NCBI GenBank assembly: GCA_947034885.2
Contig: OX344753.2
Coordinates: 11,408,001 to 11,472,000, forward strand
Direction: 5' to 3'
Length of the DNA stretch: 64,000 nt
Source: Thuidium tamariscinum
Lineage: Eukaryota > Streptophyta > Bryopsida > Hypnales > Thuidiaceae
Part shown: positions 35,108 to 46,051 of the stretch, in pieces
Layout of the letters: each line of letters starts with the position of its first letter
How positions within the stretch are numbered: position 1 is the stretch's first letter
Position numbers and translations under genes: made by a program
The notes under the pieces: generated by a model
What the model was told of the DNA's origin: nothing
Seen by the model: only the letters and a program-made list of their open reading frames with translations
Database searches by the model: none

Positions 35108-36619
35108 TTTTCTACTACTTTCTACTCCCAAAGGCTTCTACAATACTTTGCAATAATTTATAGTATTGCATAGTGTTGCATAGTATTGAATCAATAGTTC
35201 AGAACCTTAGGTCTAAAGGCATCATAATTCAATGGTTTAAATTTGCTAGAGTGTTGGAAATACATAGCACTAGTAATGTTGCATAGTATTGCCAATCCTA
35301 TGGCTAAGAACTATATTTTTGAACCAAATACATGAAGTGTTTTTTGCAATCACTCTAAAACATAGTAAGATTTGACCAAAAGACTATAATTAAGCCTATT
35401 TTCCGTCTTGTATGAATCCATTTACTTCTTTGAAATATAAATTAGATTAAGAAATGTAAAGGCAACTTACATTGATTTAGAAGAGGATAACCAAAATTTT
35501 GTTAAAATGGTTGTATTCCACAAACTTCGTACTTTTATATTTAGATTATGTATTCTGAAATCTACATATGCCTCTCTAAAAGTTAAAGAAAGAAATGAAT
35601 GGAAAATGGTGTATGGAAGTTTTCTATTTCTATGAAATTTTCCATTGATCATCTACTATGTGTATGAGGTTTAGATAGTTGACCCAATCATCCGCTTCAC
35701 AATGTTTCATTCATACTGGTTTTCAAATTGAAACTTTTTTTGAAACTTTTTTCTTCTAAAAGGTGATCAACATTAAAATGGCTTAGAGGATGACTTTTGT
35801 TAAAATTATACCAAATTAAAAAGACCAAAATGTTAGGTGAAGGCCACATTAAAAGAAAATTATATATAAAAAATGTTGCATTACATACATTTTAGAAAAA
35901 ACTCACAATGTATGTAAAGAATTGAAACACTTATACATAATTTGTTTAAATCTATACGTTGTTAAGTAGAGAGGAGTGTACTTAGAGAACACGCGGGGGG
36001 TTTGGCTACAAGTTGTTGAGTGAATAATAGGTAATATCGAAAATTCGAATCTTTACTCGATCTGCACTTCAATCTTCACTTGAATCTTCCACAAGTCTAT
36101 CATATGGTGGCTCTATAGGAATAAGATGAAGATGTGTAACAAGAAACAAATCATCGAACGGATAAAACGAGACAGCTAAATTACGAGCTGACCATCCAAA
36201 ATATTGGCTCTTAAACTTCAAACCTACGGTGACCAGGAAGCGCCTTTCACCAGTAGGAACAACATAGAAAATCGACCATGTGGATGATCAATCCTATTTT
36301 ATCACTACAAATAAGAAATGGGGCTAATAACTGTCATAAGAATGACTCCATAACTCGCAACCAAGTTTACAATGCAAAATTGAAATAACAACTAGTCTCC
36401 CAAACCAGTTGAGAAAAACAAAAAAATCACAACAAGCCTCCAAAATCGACTAAGAAAAACAAGCCATAAGCCACACACATGAATCTTCAATTTGCTCCCC
36501 TTTTGAGTCCCAAATCTTCAACCTTAAATCTTGAAAACTTCTTTCACTCTTAAACTTGAAGAAATCTCAATAACAACTAGATAAAACTAAGTCCTACACA
36601 AGTTGCAACCTTCAATTTA
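35108..36619. other. AT-rich intergenic DNA
   Basis: No gene recognised. GC rises slightly after 35980 with no coherent frame. Confidence 0.45.
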
Positions 36620-37500
36620 GTGTCACAAGTGCTTTAAGAACTCAAATGTTAAGTGTTTTAACAATTTAGAGAGCTAAAAGTACAAACTATTCACTCACAA
36701 AATTTGAGCCTATTTTAAGATACTGTCCAAAAATTATATGAGAACAAAATAGAGATCTTCTTCTTCCTTCCTAACCAACTACTGTTTTTTTAAATCTCAA
36801 TAACTTTTGATTTAAAGCTCAAAATATTAAGTGTGAGAGCAATTTAAAAAACTCTTATTAATCTCTGTAATTTGTGAAAATATCACAATGATCTAAGATA
36901 CTGTCCAAAAATTGTAAGAGGTATAATCTTGGCCTTCTCAAATAAGAAGGTATAAAATTCCTTAATCTTTCATACTACATAACTTTTGTATTACAACTTC
37001 ATTTCATATAAATTAACTCAATTTGAAAAAATAAAATGATAATCTAGCACCTCTCAAAGTTTCAATTCCATCAAAAAAATTGATAAAAAATTATAGGCGT
37101 TGAAGGTACAGCCTCCCCCCTTCAAGTCCATCTTCCACTTCAAACTTTAGCACCTTATAACTTTTTAATACAAATTCTAAACGATAAATATCATATCTTA
37201 TTAGAAAGATATATACAAAGACAATACACCCTCCAAATTTCAAGTCAAATAAACAAGTACTTCAAAAGTTATAGTTTATTGAAGCCTCTGACCTCTCAAT
37301 AAAGATTCTTGGGTAATTATAATTTCAAACTTTCATAACTTTTGACTCTTAACTCCAAATTCAACTTCTAAATACTCTTTGAAAAGCTCTAAATACAAGG
37401 AATGTCATGTTAAATTTTCATTACTCAATTCTTCATGCTCAATGAGTTACATCAACCCGAATTTCGGCCAAAACCTTTCTAAAATATACACACTCTTCTT
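36620..37500. repeat. Degenerate tandem repeat, period 178-179 bp, at least four units
   Basis: The anchor TAACTTTT recurs at 36801, 36980, 37158 and 37336. CTGTCCAAAA recurs at 36723 and 36901, and CTCAAAGTTTCAATTCC-like blocks at 37055 and 37231. Spacings of 176-179 bp from independent anchors support a tandem origin despite strong divergence. Confidence 0.7.
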
Positions 37501-39840
37501 CCTCTTCACACAACAACTAAGCATCTTTTCCCTATTTTCCTCCCCATCATAAGTGAAGGAGGGCACATCAGCCTATACCCTTTCCAAGACCTCACCTAAG
37601 ATTTCAATTACTTTCTCATTCACACTCTCCCTTATCACCAAACCCCAAGCTAATTTTCTATCAGCAAATCTTCATCCTACATTTATAATCACACACTGTG
37701 ATTTAAATAAAATGCTCAAAATATAAAATTAAGAACTAACATTCAATAAATGTTCACGAGAGGTAAAAAACTAGAGTTTCAATCGAAGCTTCACTCCATC
37801 TGCAAAAACTTGAGGATGCGTTTGATTGTCGCAACAATATAATCGGCACGATCCACTTTTGTTAAAGAATTTACTAGTCCTTCTAATCATCGTTCGCGAC
37901 CACGACTCCCTTCGATGGGCCTCACCATAGTAAAATATTGTTCGTCGTTAGAACCTTCAAAACATCCTCCAAATATCATTTCATGGCTTCCAAGCTCAAT
38001 ACACCAAATTTGCAATAAGATTATCAAAACTCGAACATCACGCTAAAGGTTCCCGTGTCACCATTGCTCTACACGAGGTTGTTTCGACGATCGAGAAGGG
38101 TCAGGTTCTTTTTGTGAATACTCACACGGCAATACAATATCTCGTACTAAAAGAGGTTGATTCGACAATTGTGACAATGAAAGTTTGAATTCAACCTCCG
38201 ATTGAGGCTCTTCATTTAGAGACTCAAAAAAAAATCCTCTAGTTCGACATTCTAATTCTAATGTGGAAAACAAAACTTACTAACGAAATCCAATGAAACT
38301 CTAAGACAAAAATCGTGTTTTTATATGGATGTTGTACACTTGAATAGAATAACGTCATCTTGAAGTTATTCAATAAAATATATTATAATATGTTTGTACA
38401 TTATGTAAGAATTTATAACATAACAACATGAAGTTCTCTCTATTTAAAATTAAATTTTTATTAAAAAAACTCTAAAATTTGATAACTCAACTCATGATAC
38501 ATGTATTAAAAAAATTCATATAATTAAGTTTCTAATGCTATTATTGTCCTCAAAGAATATTCATTTCATACACATAATTACATTTTTTGGATTCCTTGTT
38601 AAATTGAGGGCTATTAGAATTTTCTACATTAAAACAAATTATATACTTTGAGATTAGATTAAAATGCACTGAAAATAATTATAATCAAGACCATACAATA
38701 TGGGAGTTGCATACCCGGGCATTTCTCATGGTGAAAACTTGCCCTGCCAACGCTAGAAGAGTGAGCGCGAGCCTCAGTCTGCAAGCAGTTTCATTTGGTC
38801 CTTCTAAAGCAAGATTCCTATCTGCGTTTTGCAAGTCGGTTACGGACATTAATGGCAGCTAAGAAAAGCTGCTCTGTTACAGCTGAAATTCGCTGCCTAC
38901 AGTCCCACACAATGAAAATCTAGTTCGGAAGAATCACGTAAGGTTAACCTTGGAATGTCGACGCCATTAAGTTAATCAGGACAACAATTGCCATCGATGG
39001 TGTAGGATCGGAGTGATTGCGCTTCTGCCTCTGCCAATCGAGCATCTCCTGTATAACCCAATTCCTTTCTTCGACGGATTTAAGGTATATTCATACAAAC
39101 TGAGATGTAAACAGAGATGCTCATAAATTTAAAAAAAGAATCCATGTGTTCAAGGGTTAAGAGGGTTTAATTAGACCACTAGAAACTCAGTCTGGAACGT
39201 AAATTTCATTCTATTGACACAAGTCAAAACATAACACCTGCACAATGCTCGAGAACCTAAGTTGGTATAACTTTATGTTTCACAAGGTGCTCACACTTCA
39301 AAACGGTACCAAGGTCGTGAATTTTCACCAGTCAGATGAAACTGACATAATTCTGTTGAAGTGTTGGTTTTAGATTGTCGATCAAACTTCAAATTTTCTT
39401 ACTGTTCACCGCGTTCAAACATCACTGACATACTTTGGTGAATTGGAATCCACTTTCATTTGCAAACAGAATCATTGATAGGAAATGACCAGTCAAATAT
39501 ATCGCGCTATATGGCGACTTTGATCTTTATATGACCAAAAAGATTGCGGCTGAAGAGGACGCATCTCACATTGTACGCTCTGATCGATACGCAATATCGA
39601 ATTGCATTCATAAATCGAAGTCTAGACTAACGCTTATGAGAGGAAATCCTTGACGACCCCTTCTAGGTCTTGCAGACAAAGCCAAGAGTAGGAATTATTA
39701 GGAGTACCTAGATTCTTTATTTGCACGAAAGAGTCAAAGACCAGACGTCTAGTTCTGCAAAACTATACCTACAAGAGTTTGATAATCACTGTGACGCTTT
39801 CGAAGACCAATTACCAGGAAGCCGTGTCATATTTATGAAT
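37501..39840. other. Intergenic DNA, no recognised gene
   Basis: A 71-codon minus frame at 38058-38273 (opens MFSTLELECRTRGFFF) has no family I can name. A minus-strand ATG near 38733 is followed four codons later by a donor-like CGG|GTATGC, but no downstream exon was found. GC rises from about 38700. Confidence 0.35.
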
Positions 39841-39843
39841 ACC

Positions 39844-40158
39844 ATGGCGAACTTTATTAAAATGGGGCTATTCCATATGCCATTTTTCAGACCTGAACTA
39901 AATACTAACATCTAGGACAGGTATAGATTTTCACACATCTAGGAAGTGTATGGATCTTAAAGATCTATGTCAAATTTAGATTTTAGACCACACGGTCTTG
40001 AATATCTAGGACTAGTATAAATTTCAGACATCTTGAAAGCATACAGATTTCAAAAATTTATGACTAGGTTTACATAGGTTTACATTTCAGACCGTGCGTT
40101 CTGAACTGTAAAAAGTGTCAAAGTAATGGAATGTCGCCAATTTAATGAAATTCGCCAT
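39844..40158. mobile_element. Diverged relative of the 28.8 kb foldback element
   Basis: Inverted arms ATGGCGAACTTTATTAAAAT (from 39844) and the reverse at 40137-40158 resemble the ends of the 28808-29077 element. The interior is different, with repeats of ATCTAGGA and CAGACAT-like words. Confidence 0.5.
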
Positions 40159-40972
40159 TTTAACCTGACCAGGGAACTGCGTAACTACTATTTTTCCAGG
40201 GATTTCGTACAGAACAGATCATGGATTCCACGATTGCAAGCTACATAATCTATTAGTCATGATTCATGACAATGTGAGCATTCTGGAAAACTTTCCAGAA
40301 TCCCTCAGTACTACTTAATTACTGGTTCAACTGGAACAATCCTTAACGATATAATTCCGGACCAGAGCCGGTGAATCTTGAACCTGCATCTGAGATACAC
40401 AAGAAACTCGACACGCACCAAGTCACCAAATTCCAATTGCCGAAGTTTCGTTCGATTACCCATGTCCGTCGTTCTTATATTGGCAGTGACGTCTCACCCC
40501 CAGAACGAAATCTGCGTGAAATCCAGTCTACAGTTTTCTGGATCGGATTCCTTCTGCATTCACGACATCAATACCAACTCTTATTCCAACGTCAAAGATG
40601 AATTGACAGACAAGGAAAGCAAACAACGTACACTGATAGATCATGGTCGTGAACTTAAGAGCTGTGCAAAGATCGAGTTCAACATTTTGCAGTTTTTCAG
40701 ATAAAAAATCAGCTAAGGTAGAGGCTCCATTAACCATATATCAAGTACCGATTTGAGACTCTATGATCGACTATGTACAGGTGAGCTTTGATTTGTGTTA
40801 AAAGTGGAAATTATACTGAATCTTCTGACATGATTCCAGTTTTTCAATTGATTTGTAGCCGAACAAATACTTCGTAAATGTGCAAAATTTTCGATGGTTG
40901 TAAGGAAAGGTTCTTGAAGTCTCAGACACTTGTATGGTGATTGGAACCCACAAGTCCTCGATCAATTTTACA

Positions 40973-41245
40973 TTACCTGATGTGCCTCACGAGTTGGAAA
41001 TTGCGGTCGACTTCAATCCTCTCGAGATGGCTATCAGCCAGCTCGTCCAGTGTGATCTCTTGATCCGGTTGGTCTGGAACCCTCAGCACCAGCGTCTCGT
41101 ACGTCAGGTTGGGCCCAGGTTCATGGTGAGTTCGGCCTGGCTCCACAGTGATCGTGCCTCTGTTGTCACTGCCTGCATTTTGCCTCACAAAAGTAACCGC
41201 CCGTGGCGCATTGTTCACAATGGGTACTGGAAGGTTCCGCGCCAT
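40973..41245 (-). CDS. Small protein, 90 residues, unknown
   Basis: ATG in a strong context (AAGCCATGGCG) opens MARNLPVPIVNNAPRAVTFV and runs 90 codons, hydrophilic, with VPDQPDQEITLDELADSHLE near the end. Codon use resembles the recognised genes and not the AT-rich surroundings. No signal peptide, helix or known domain is seen. The ATG lies a few bases after a TTAAG that could be an acceptor, so this may be the last exon of a larger minus-strand gene including the exon-like segments at 41.5-42.05 kb. The overlapping plus-strand frame is less protein-like. Confidence 0.4.
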   Translation of the reverse strand: MARNLPVPIVNNAPRAVTFVRQNAGSDNRGTITVEPGRTHHEPGPNLTYETLVLRVPDQPDQEITLDELADSHLERIEVDRNFQLVRHIR

Positions 41246-41519
41246 GGCTTAACTAATTCCCACGTACCAGATCCAATCCTGATGAAACATCAATCAGAAA
41301 CGGCGATCGAGGCTTGCATCAGTTTAATTTCACCCAATATATCGTCCAATGCTCACAAATCCTTCAAAACCTAACCACAGGCAAGCCAAGTCACAAGCGA
41401 AAAGAACATATTTATCTTCATATCTCTATCTTTGCCTCCCGGATTGCCGCCATTGAACCCAGTTTTGCAAAAGGAAAAACTTAATCGGTGCTACGAGCTA
41501 GTTTCGCCGCGATGTTCCT

Positions 41520-42050
41520 AATCCAAAATCAACTAAGAAGGGCTCTCCTCGAATTCCAGTGACGGGAACAAGGAGATCGAATCTCTCGAAGTTGAGTGTC
41601 GGTACAGTTTCTGCAGAGATTTCCAGGACAAGAGCTGCCTGGGAGACACCCCTTGCCTGTTTGTTCAAGTCTCCGGAGAGAATCTAACCTAACGCACCTG
41701 TGGTGTGCAGAGCATTAGAGCTAGCGGAGGTGGCCTGGATCGCCTGGGCAGCCCTCGTCCCTTCGCATCCCTCTTCAGAAACCGTGAAAGTGGTACCGCG
41801 CTTGAAATCCTCACACTGACACACCAATCTAGATAGTGGAAATCTAAACCATGCGTTGCAAAAGTAGACAGTGCAACACTACACGAATTCCCCAGACTGA
41901 CTCACAAATCTACCGGAAATAGCTCTTGAAACGAGCTGTGTCTTACCTCCAACCCCCTGGAGTGTTTGTCACCTACGCCAACCTCGCGGACGTCGTTGTT
42001 ATGGTATGCGGGCTTCAATCTCCAATTCTAGAATGTATGAATGGTCAGTA
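41520..42050 (-). CDS. Exon-like segments of an unknown minus-strand gene
   Basis: Open segments with consistent splice phase. One ends at donor 41947 (VREVGVGDKHSRGLE, GAG|GTAAGA). The next is 41815-41698 (CEDFKRGTTFTVSEEGCEGT, RAAQAIQATSASSNALHTT, donor CAG|GTGCGT). A third lies below about 41635, with two possible acceptors giving either LVLEISAETVPTLNFERFD or a Cys-rich alternative. I recognise no family. These may belong to the same gene as the 90-codon frame downstream. Start codon not found. Confidence 0.3.
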
Positions 42051-42251
42051 GTCCGAACTCACACAAGTTTGAAGGGTCGAGCGGGAGCAAGTGAGTGTCC
42101 GATGCGAGACACTGGCCGGAGTGGCCGCCTCTCGGAATCTCTCAGCAAGTGCTTAGAGAATGCTGTATACAGACAAACTAATGTGATGTCTGTACAAAGA
42201 TATAATAATATGAATCTTACACAATGTCTGTACCCAATATTTACACAAATA

Positions 42252-42407
42252 GGGTGAACTACCCCATTACTGACCAAATGGGAGCAGACCCATTGCGGGT
42301 CAGATTTTAGCGGTGGTGTACATTCAAGTTTTTAAATGTACACCACCACTACAATTTGACCCGCAATGGGTCTGCTCCCATTTGGTCCGTAATGGGATGA
42401 TTTACCT
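42252..42407. mobile_element. Hairpin MITE with near-perfect 70 bp arms
   Basis: Left arm GGGTGAACTACCCCATTACT through CAAATGGGAGCAGACCCATT; right arm is its reverse complement with a handful of mismatches. A few bases separate the arms at about 42330-42340. TA on both borders fits a TA target. It lies between the minus-strand gene at 41-42 kb and the plus-strand membrane-protein gene. Confidence 0.9.
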
Positions 42408-43148
42408 TATATAACAATATCGATCTTCAGTGTCTGTACCACATTACACAAAATAACATATTATATTATCGGTCTTCAATGTCTGTACCATATTCGTACA
42501 ACTATATATTATAATATCTACAGAGTCTGTACTTACACAATAATTTCTCCGCGTTTTCAGTCCCGGACAGCGCGCCGGATAGCCTTTCAACAATTTTTTT
42601 TTTTTTTTCTTGACAGCCTTTCAACAATTCAACCAGTCGACTTGGTCGCCGATAATATGGTAAGGTAGGGTCTCTGCCCAGTTGGAACTTGGAAGTAGCT
42701 ACTGAAGGCATCTAGCTCTAGGCCGTTGTGAAGTCTGCAGCCATTTCCGTGAACTCAAAGGAGTCGGCCGCGGAGCAAACCATTTCCGTGACGATGTTGC
42801 TCGGTAGAAAACTTAGAGTCGGCAGTGAATACCCGACGAGGTGTGACTGTCGGTAGGGGAGTTGCTGCGAGGTGAAGAGCTGAAAGTCTGCCGATTTGAG
42901 TTGCGCGTTTTTTTCTTTGCAGCTAATGTTAAGTTCTCATTCACAGCCTTTTGCCTCCAATTAATTTGCACAACACTCTCTCGCTACTGAAGCCCTGATC
43001 CGTTTCTATCTAGAATCGCAGCTTCTCGATCTTCTCCTTTGGATCGATACGGGTACTAGCCCTAAGTTTCCACCAGAAGTTCGAATTTGTGGAGCTGAGT
43101 TCTTTGGAGGTTTGCTTGGTGGTTGCGCTGCTCGGGCATCCGTTGTCG

Positions 43149-43772
43149 GTAAGTGATCGATGCATGGTTGCGTTGCTCGGAAACATTAAGTTAGAGACAC
43201 CTGCGGTACCTGGATGGCTGGATGTGGGTCGTGGGACCGTGGCGATTGTGGGAGGCTGAGTATTGGGTTTTGGAATTGGTCACTGTTGCTTTCGGGTGGT
43301 TGTTTCAGTTTGATAAGGTATTACTGACATTCATGGGTTTTTCTTCCGACTAGAAAGTGAGAGGAAATCAATGTTGTCATTTCCAGCTTGTGCATGTCAC
43401 TTTCTGGTAATACGAGGAGGTGCATTTCACAGCCTACAATGTTTGATTTTAGTGTGATCTATGGTATGTGAGCGTTCGATTGTGGTGGATGAGAAGTCAG
43501 TCCAGTGTCTTAAGAAGGTAATTATCCTATGCCTCAAACTTTGAAAATTCGCTTGTGAATGCCGGTGGCCATAGCGCAAACAGATACACTTTGAAAGTTT
43601 GAAGGTAATCGCCTTCAATTAGACCTAACTTGAACGAGTTTGTGCAACCTAGCTCCGATCTCAGTTCATTGTTTTCTTTCATTAATTTCAATTCCTTCAG
43701 AAATCATACTCTCTTCGATATATATTTCCGATTGTTTGCACTAACCTAATTAGAGTGGTAGCTAATTTGCAG
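43149..43772 (+). other. Probable 5' UTR intron of the membrane-protein gene
   Basis: A consensus donor TCG|GTAAGTG follows a GC-richer leader (42900-43148), and acceptor TTTGCAG at 43766-43772 precedes the start codon by 61 bases. An alternative acceptor is TTTCAG at about 43800-43805. Confidence 0.55.
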
Positions 43773-43833
43773 GGCGTGCAATTAGTTCAAATCTTTAGGT
43801 TTCAGGGCTCGTTAATTTCTGGCGAGGTTTCAA

Positions 43834-44749
43834 ATGGCCAATGAACAGCCTCCAAATCGAAATTTAAGCTCCGACTCCGGAAGCCCTTCTGAAGCCTCAG
43901 CACTCGTAAGCAAACATCAACTGTCCGCCACCCGGAGGAAGGAAATTGATGATGACCCTACACTCAAGTTGCACTTAGAGGAGTGGTGGGCGCAGTTGAA
44001 GGAGGACCTGCTCAAAATTGAGACCTACCGAAACCGCGGTATTGCTGCCAAGGCGGAGTTGTACCAACATATGAGCTTCTACATCCTGTTCCAAGGAGTG
44101 GTGTTCGGGGCTTTGTCGAACGGGAACAAGCTCACTTGCCAAACCTCCTTGTTCCCGGCGTCGTTGTCCTTTCTCACCTCCGTCGCCACCGCCTTCAGCG
44201 TCCACTCCAAGCTGGGTTACTACGAGATTGAGAAATTGAAGTTCATCAAGGCGGAAGGATTAGCAAAGGTACGGTTGCCATTGGGTTCTTCTCGAGAGAG
44301 AGCACTAGTTCAGCAATGCAAGGTCTCCATTCACCATACATTTAAGGGTTTAGGGTTCCATTCACTGTACAAATGAACACTGAAATTTTTTCTACAACAA
44401 TTTCAAGGACATACGACTGAAACCCAATAAATCCATTGTTGACAAAACTGATTTGATTTGACTGACCATAGTTTGCTTGCAGAATCTGGTCAACAAAATT
44501 AACAAATTAAGAAACGCCGGGAAGGAATTCAAGTTTGAAGATGTCGATGATTCTCAAACTTCCAGCCAGAAGAAACAAGTCGATGAGGCCGGCGAGCAAA
44601 GAAGGTTCTACTGGGCTGTAATGCTTTTCCTCTTCCTCTTCTCCGTGATAATCTTGGCCTCCTGCATCTTCGTCCTGTGTTTCGATACAAAACAACAAAA
44701 CCTAAAGTTGTGTGCCCTCCACAAATGTTGGGAGCTTGCATTGCACTAG
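43834..44749 (+). CDS. Three-helix membrane protein, unknown function, two exons
   Basis: Exons 43834-44268 and 44483-44749 join in frame (AAG|GTACGG, TTGCAG|AAT) to give 233 residues. Residues 1-50 are Ser- and charge-rich. Then LHLEEWWAQLKEDLLKIETY (amphipathic), a first hydrophobic segment HMSFYILFQGVVFGALSNG, a second SLFPASLSFLTSVATAFSV, then the basic, coiled-coil-like EIEKLKFIKAEGLAKNLVNK. The third is VMLFLFLFSVIILASCIFVL near the C-terminus. I cannot assign a family; the layout suggests an integral membrane protein with a cytosolic linker. Intron retention would extend exon 1 to a stop at 44376 (180 residues). Confidence 0.75.
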
Positions 44750-46035
44750 CTGGTCAACACACAGTCACCGACTCTACAGCCTGCGTCGATCCGGTACTCG
44801 AGACTTGGACGAGTTGTTTATCAGCCATAACCTTGTCTCTAAACTAAACTACATGAAGACTTAATTACTGCTCTCTCAAATGAGTGTGAGTGTGGAAAAG
44901 AAGGGGTCATGACTCTAAATTATCCTCCCTTTTTCAAATGTGCTTTTGCCACATGAAAAGAAAAAATTGACAAGGTTATGAAACACAAAGAATAACTGAA
45001 TTTTCTTAAAGCATTGGTGTGAATAGCTTAGGGCAGAGGAATAAGATTAGGAAGAGTAGTTGTCCACAAAGCATCGTGAAAGAAGAATTTGTTGGAGATA
45101 GTTTTTGAAGTTTGTATTGTATAGATGTAGATATATAGTGAGTGATTGTTTCCATAGTGCCTCTTGTTAAAGGTATATTCAATACAGCCAACAAATATGC
45201 TTAGAAGTTTTTTTATTTCTTAGACTTCTAGCAGGTGCATGTTTAAGCAAATATATATAGAGAAAGAGTAGTATGTATAGAACTTCAATGAATCCTCATG
45301 GAATCAATTTCTATAGAGTGCCATTATAAATGGGATCAATGCATTGTTATGTAACTTCGTCATATTATATAAATGCATTTTTTGATTTAATGGGTTATCA
45401 AAACTATTGCATATCCATGTTCTTGGTAGAATTTAATTTGCTATAAACCAAAGTGGAGGAGGCCTTGCATCAAGATTACATATTGTGAGGAAGTTTGAAT
45501 ATATATATCTTATTCAAAAATTGAAACATTTTCTAGAATAAAAATGTAAATTCCTTCATCGCTATATCAATTTAATAATTCAATGTTTCTAAAGCCACAA
45601 AGACATAACCTTTTGAAGCAGAGCTAGTACATTTAAGTGTCACTATGACAAGGCACAAAAGAAGGTGCTTCTATTTCAAGCTTCAAGGTAGTCACAAACA
45701 TAGCCCATTCATTCCACCACACTTATCTTTGAGAGGAATTTTCTTATTACCTTCACAAAAATACTTCCAAAGCAGAAACATTTGTCCATACTCCAAGTTG
45801 TCAAATTGACTAAAGTATTGACTTTATGGCTTTAAATTGGATAATTCTAAACAATGGATGAATAAAACATCTTCCAAGCAAACATATATAGTCTTTGTTT
45901 TTTCATCCATCTAAATACTTGTAAATTCTAGTGTTAATTCATTTAATTACATTTATAAGATATTGATTTTTACAAATTTGTCTTGCAAATCTTCTATAAT
46001 TCAAGGGATTTAAATGTGTCTAACCTTTATAAATT
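44750..46035. other. 3' flank and AT-rich intergenic DNA
   Basis: Contains the presumed 3' UTR of the membrane-protein gene, then AT-rich DNA up to the LINE target duplication. No gene recognised. Confidence 0.5.
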
Positions 46036-46051
46036 AAAAATGACCCTTCAA
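46036..46051 (+). repeat. LINE target-site duplication, left copy
   Basis: AAAAATGACCCTTCAA, identical to 51882-51897 after the A-rich tail. It defines the insertion borders. Confidence 0.92.

Noticed and set aside
38700-38960. Minus-strand ATG followed by a donor-like site (MRNAR, GTATGC)
   Set aside because: No downstream exon in matching phase could be found, so a gene is not supported.
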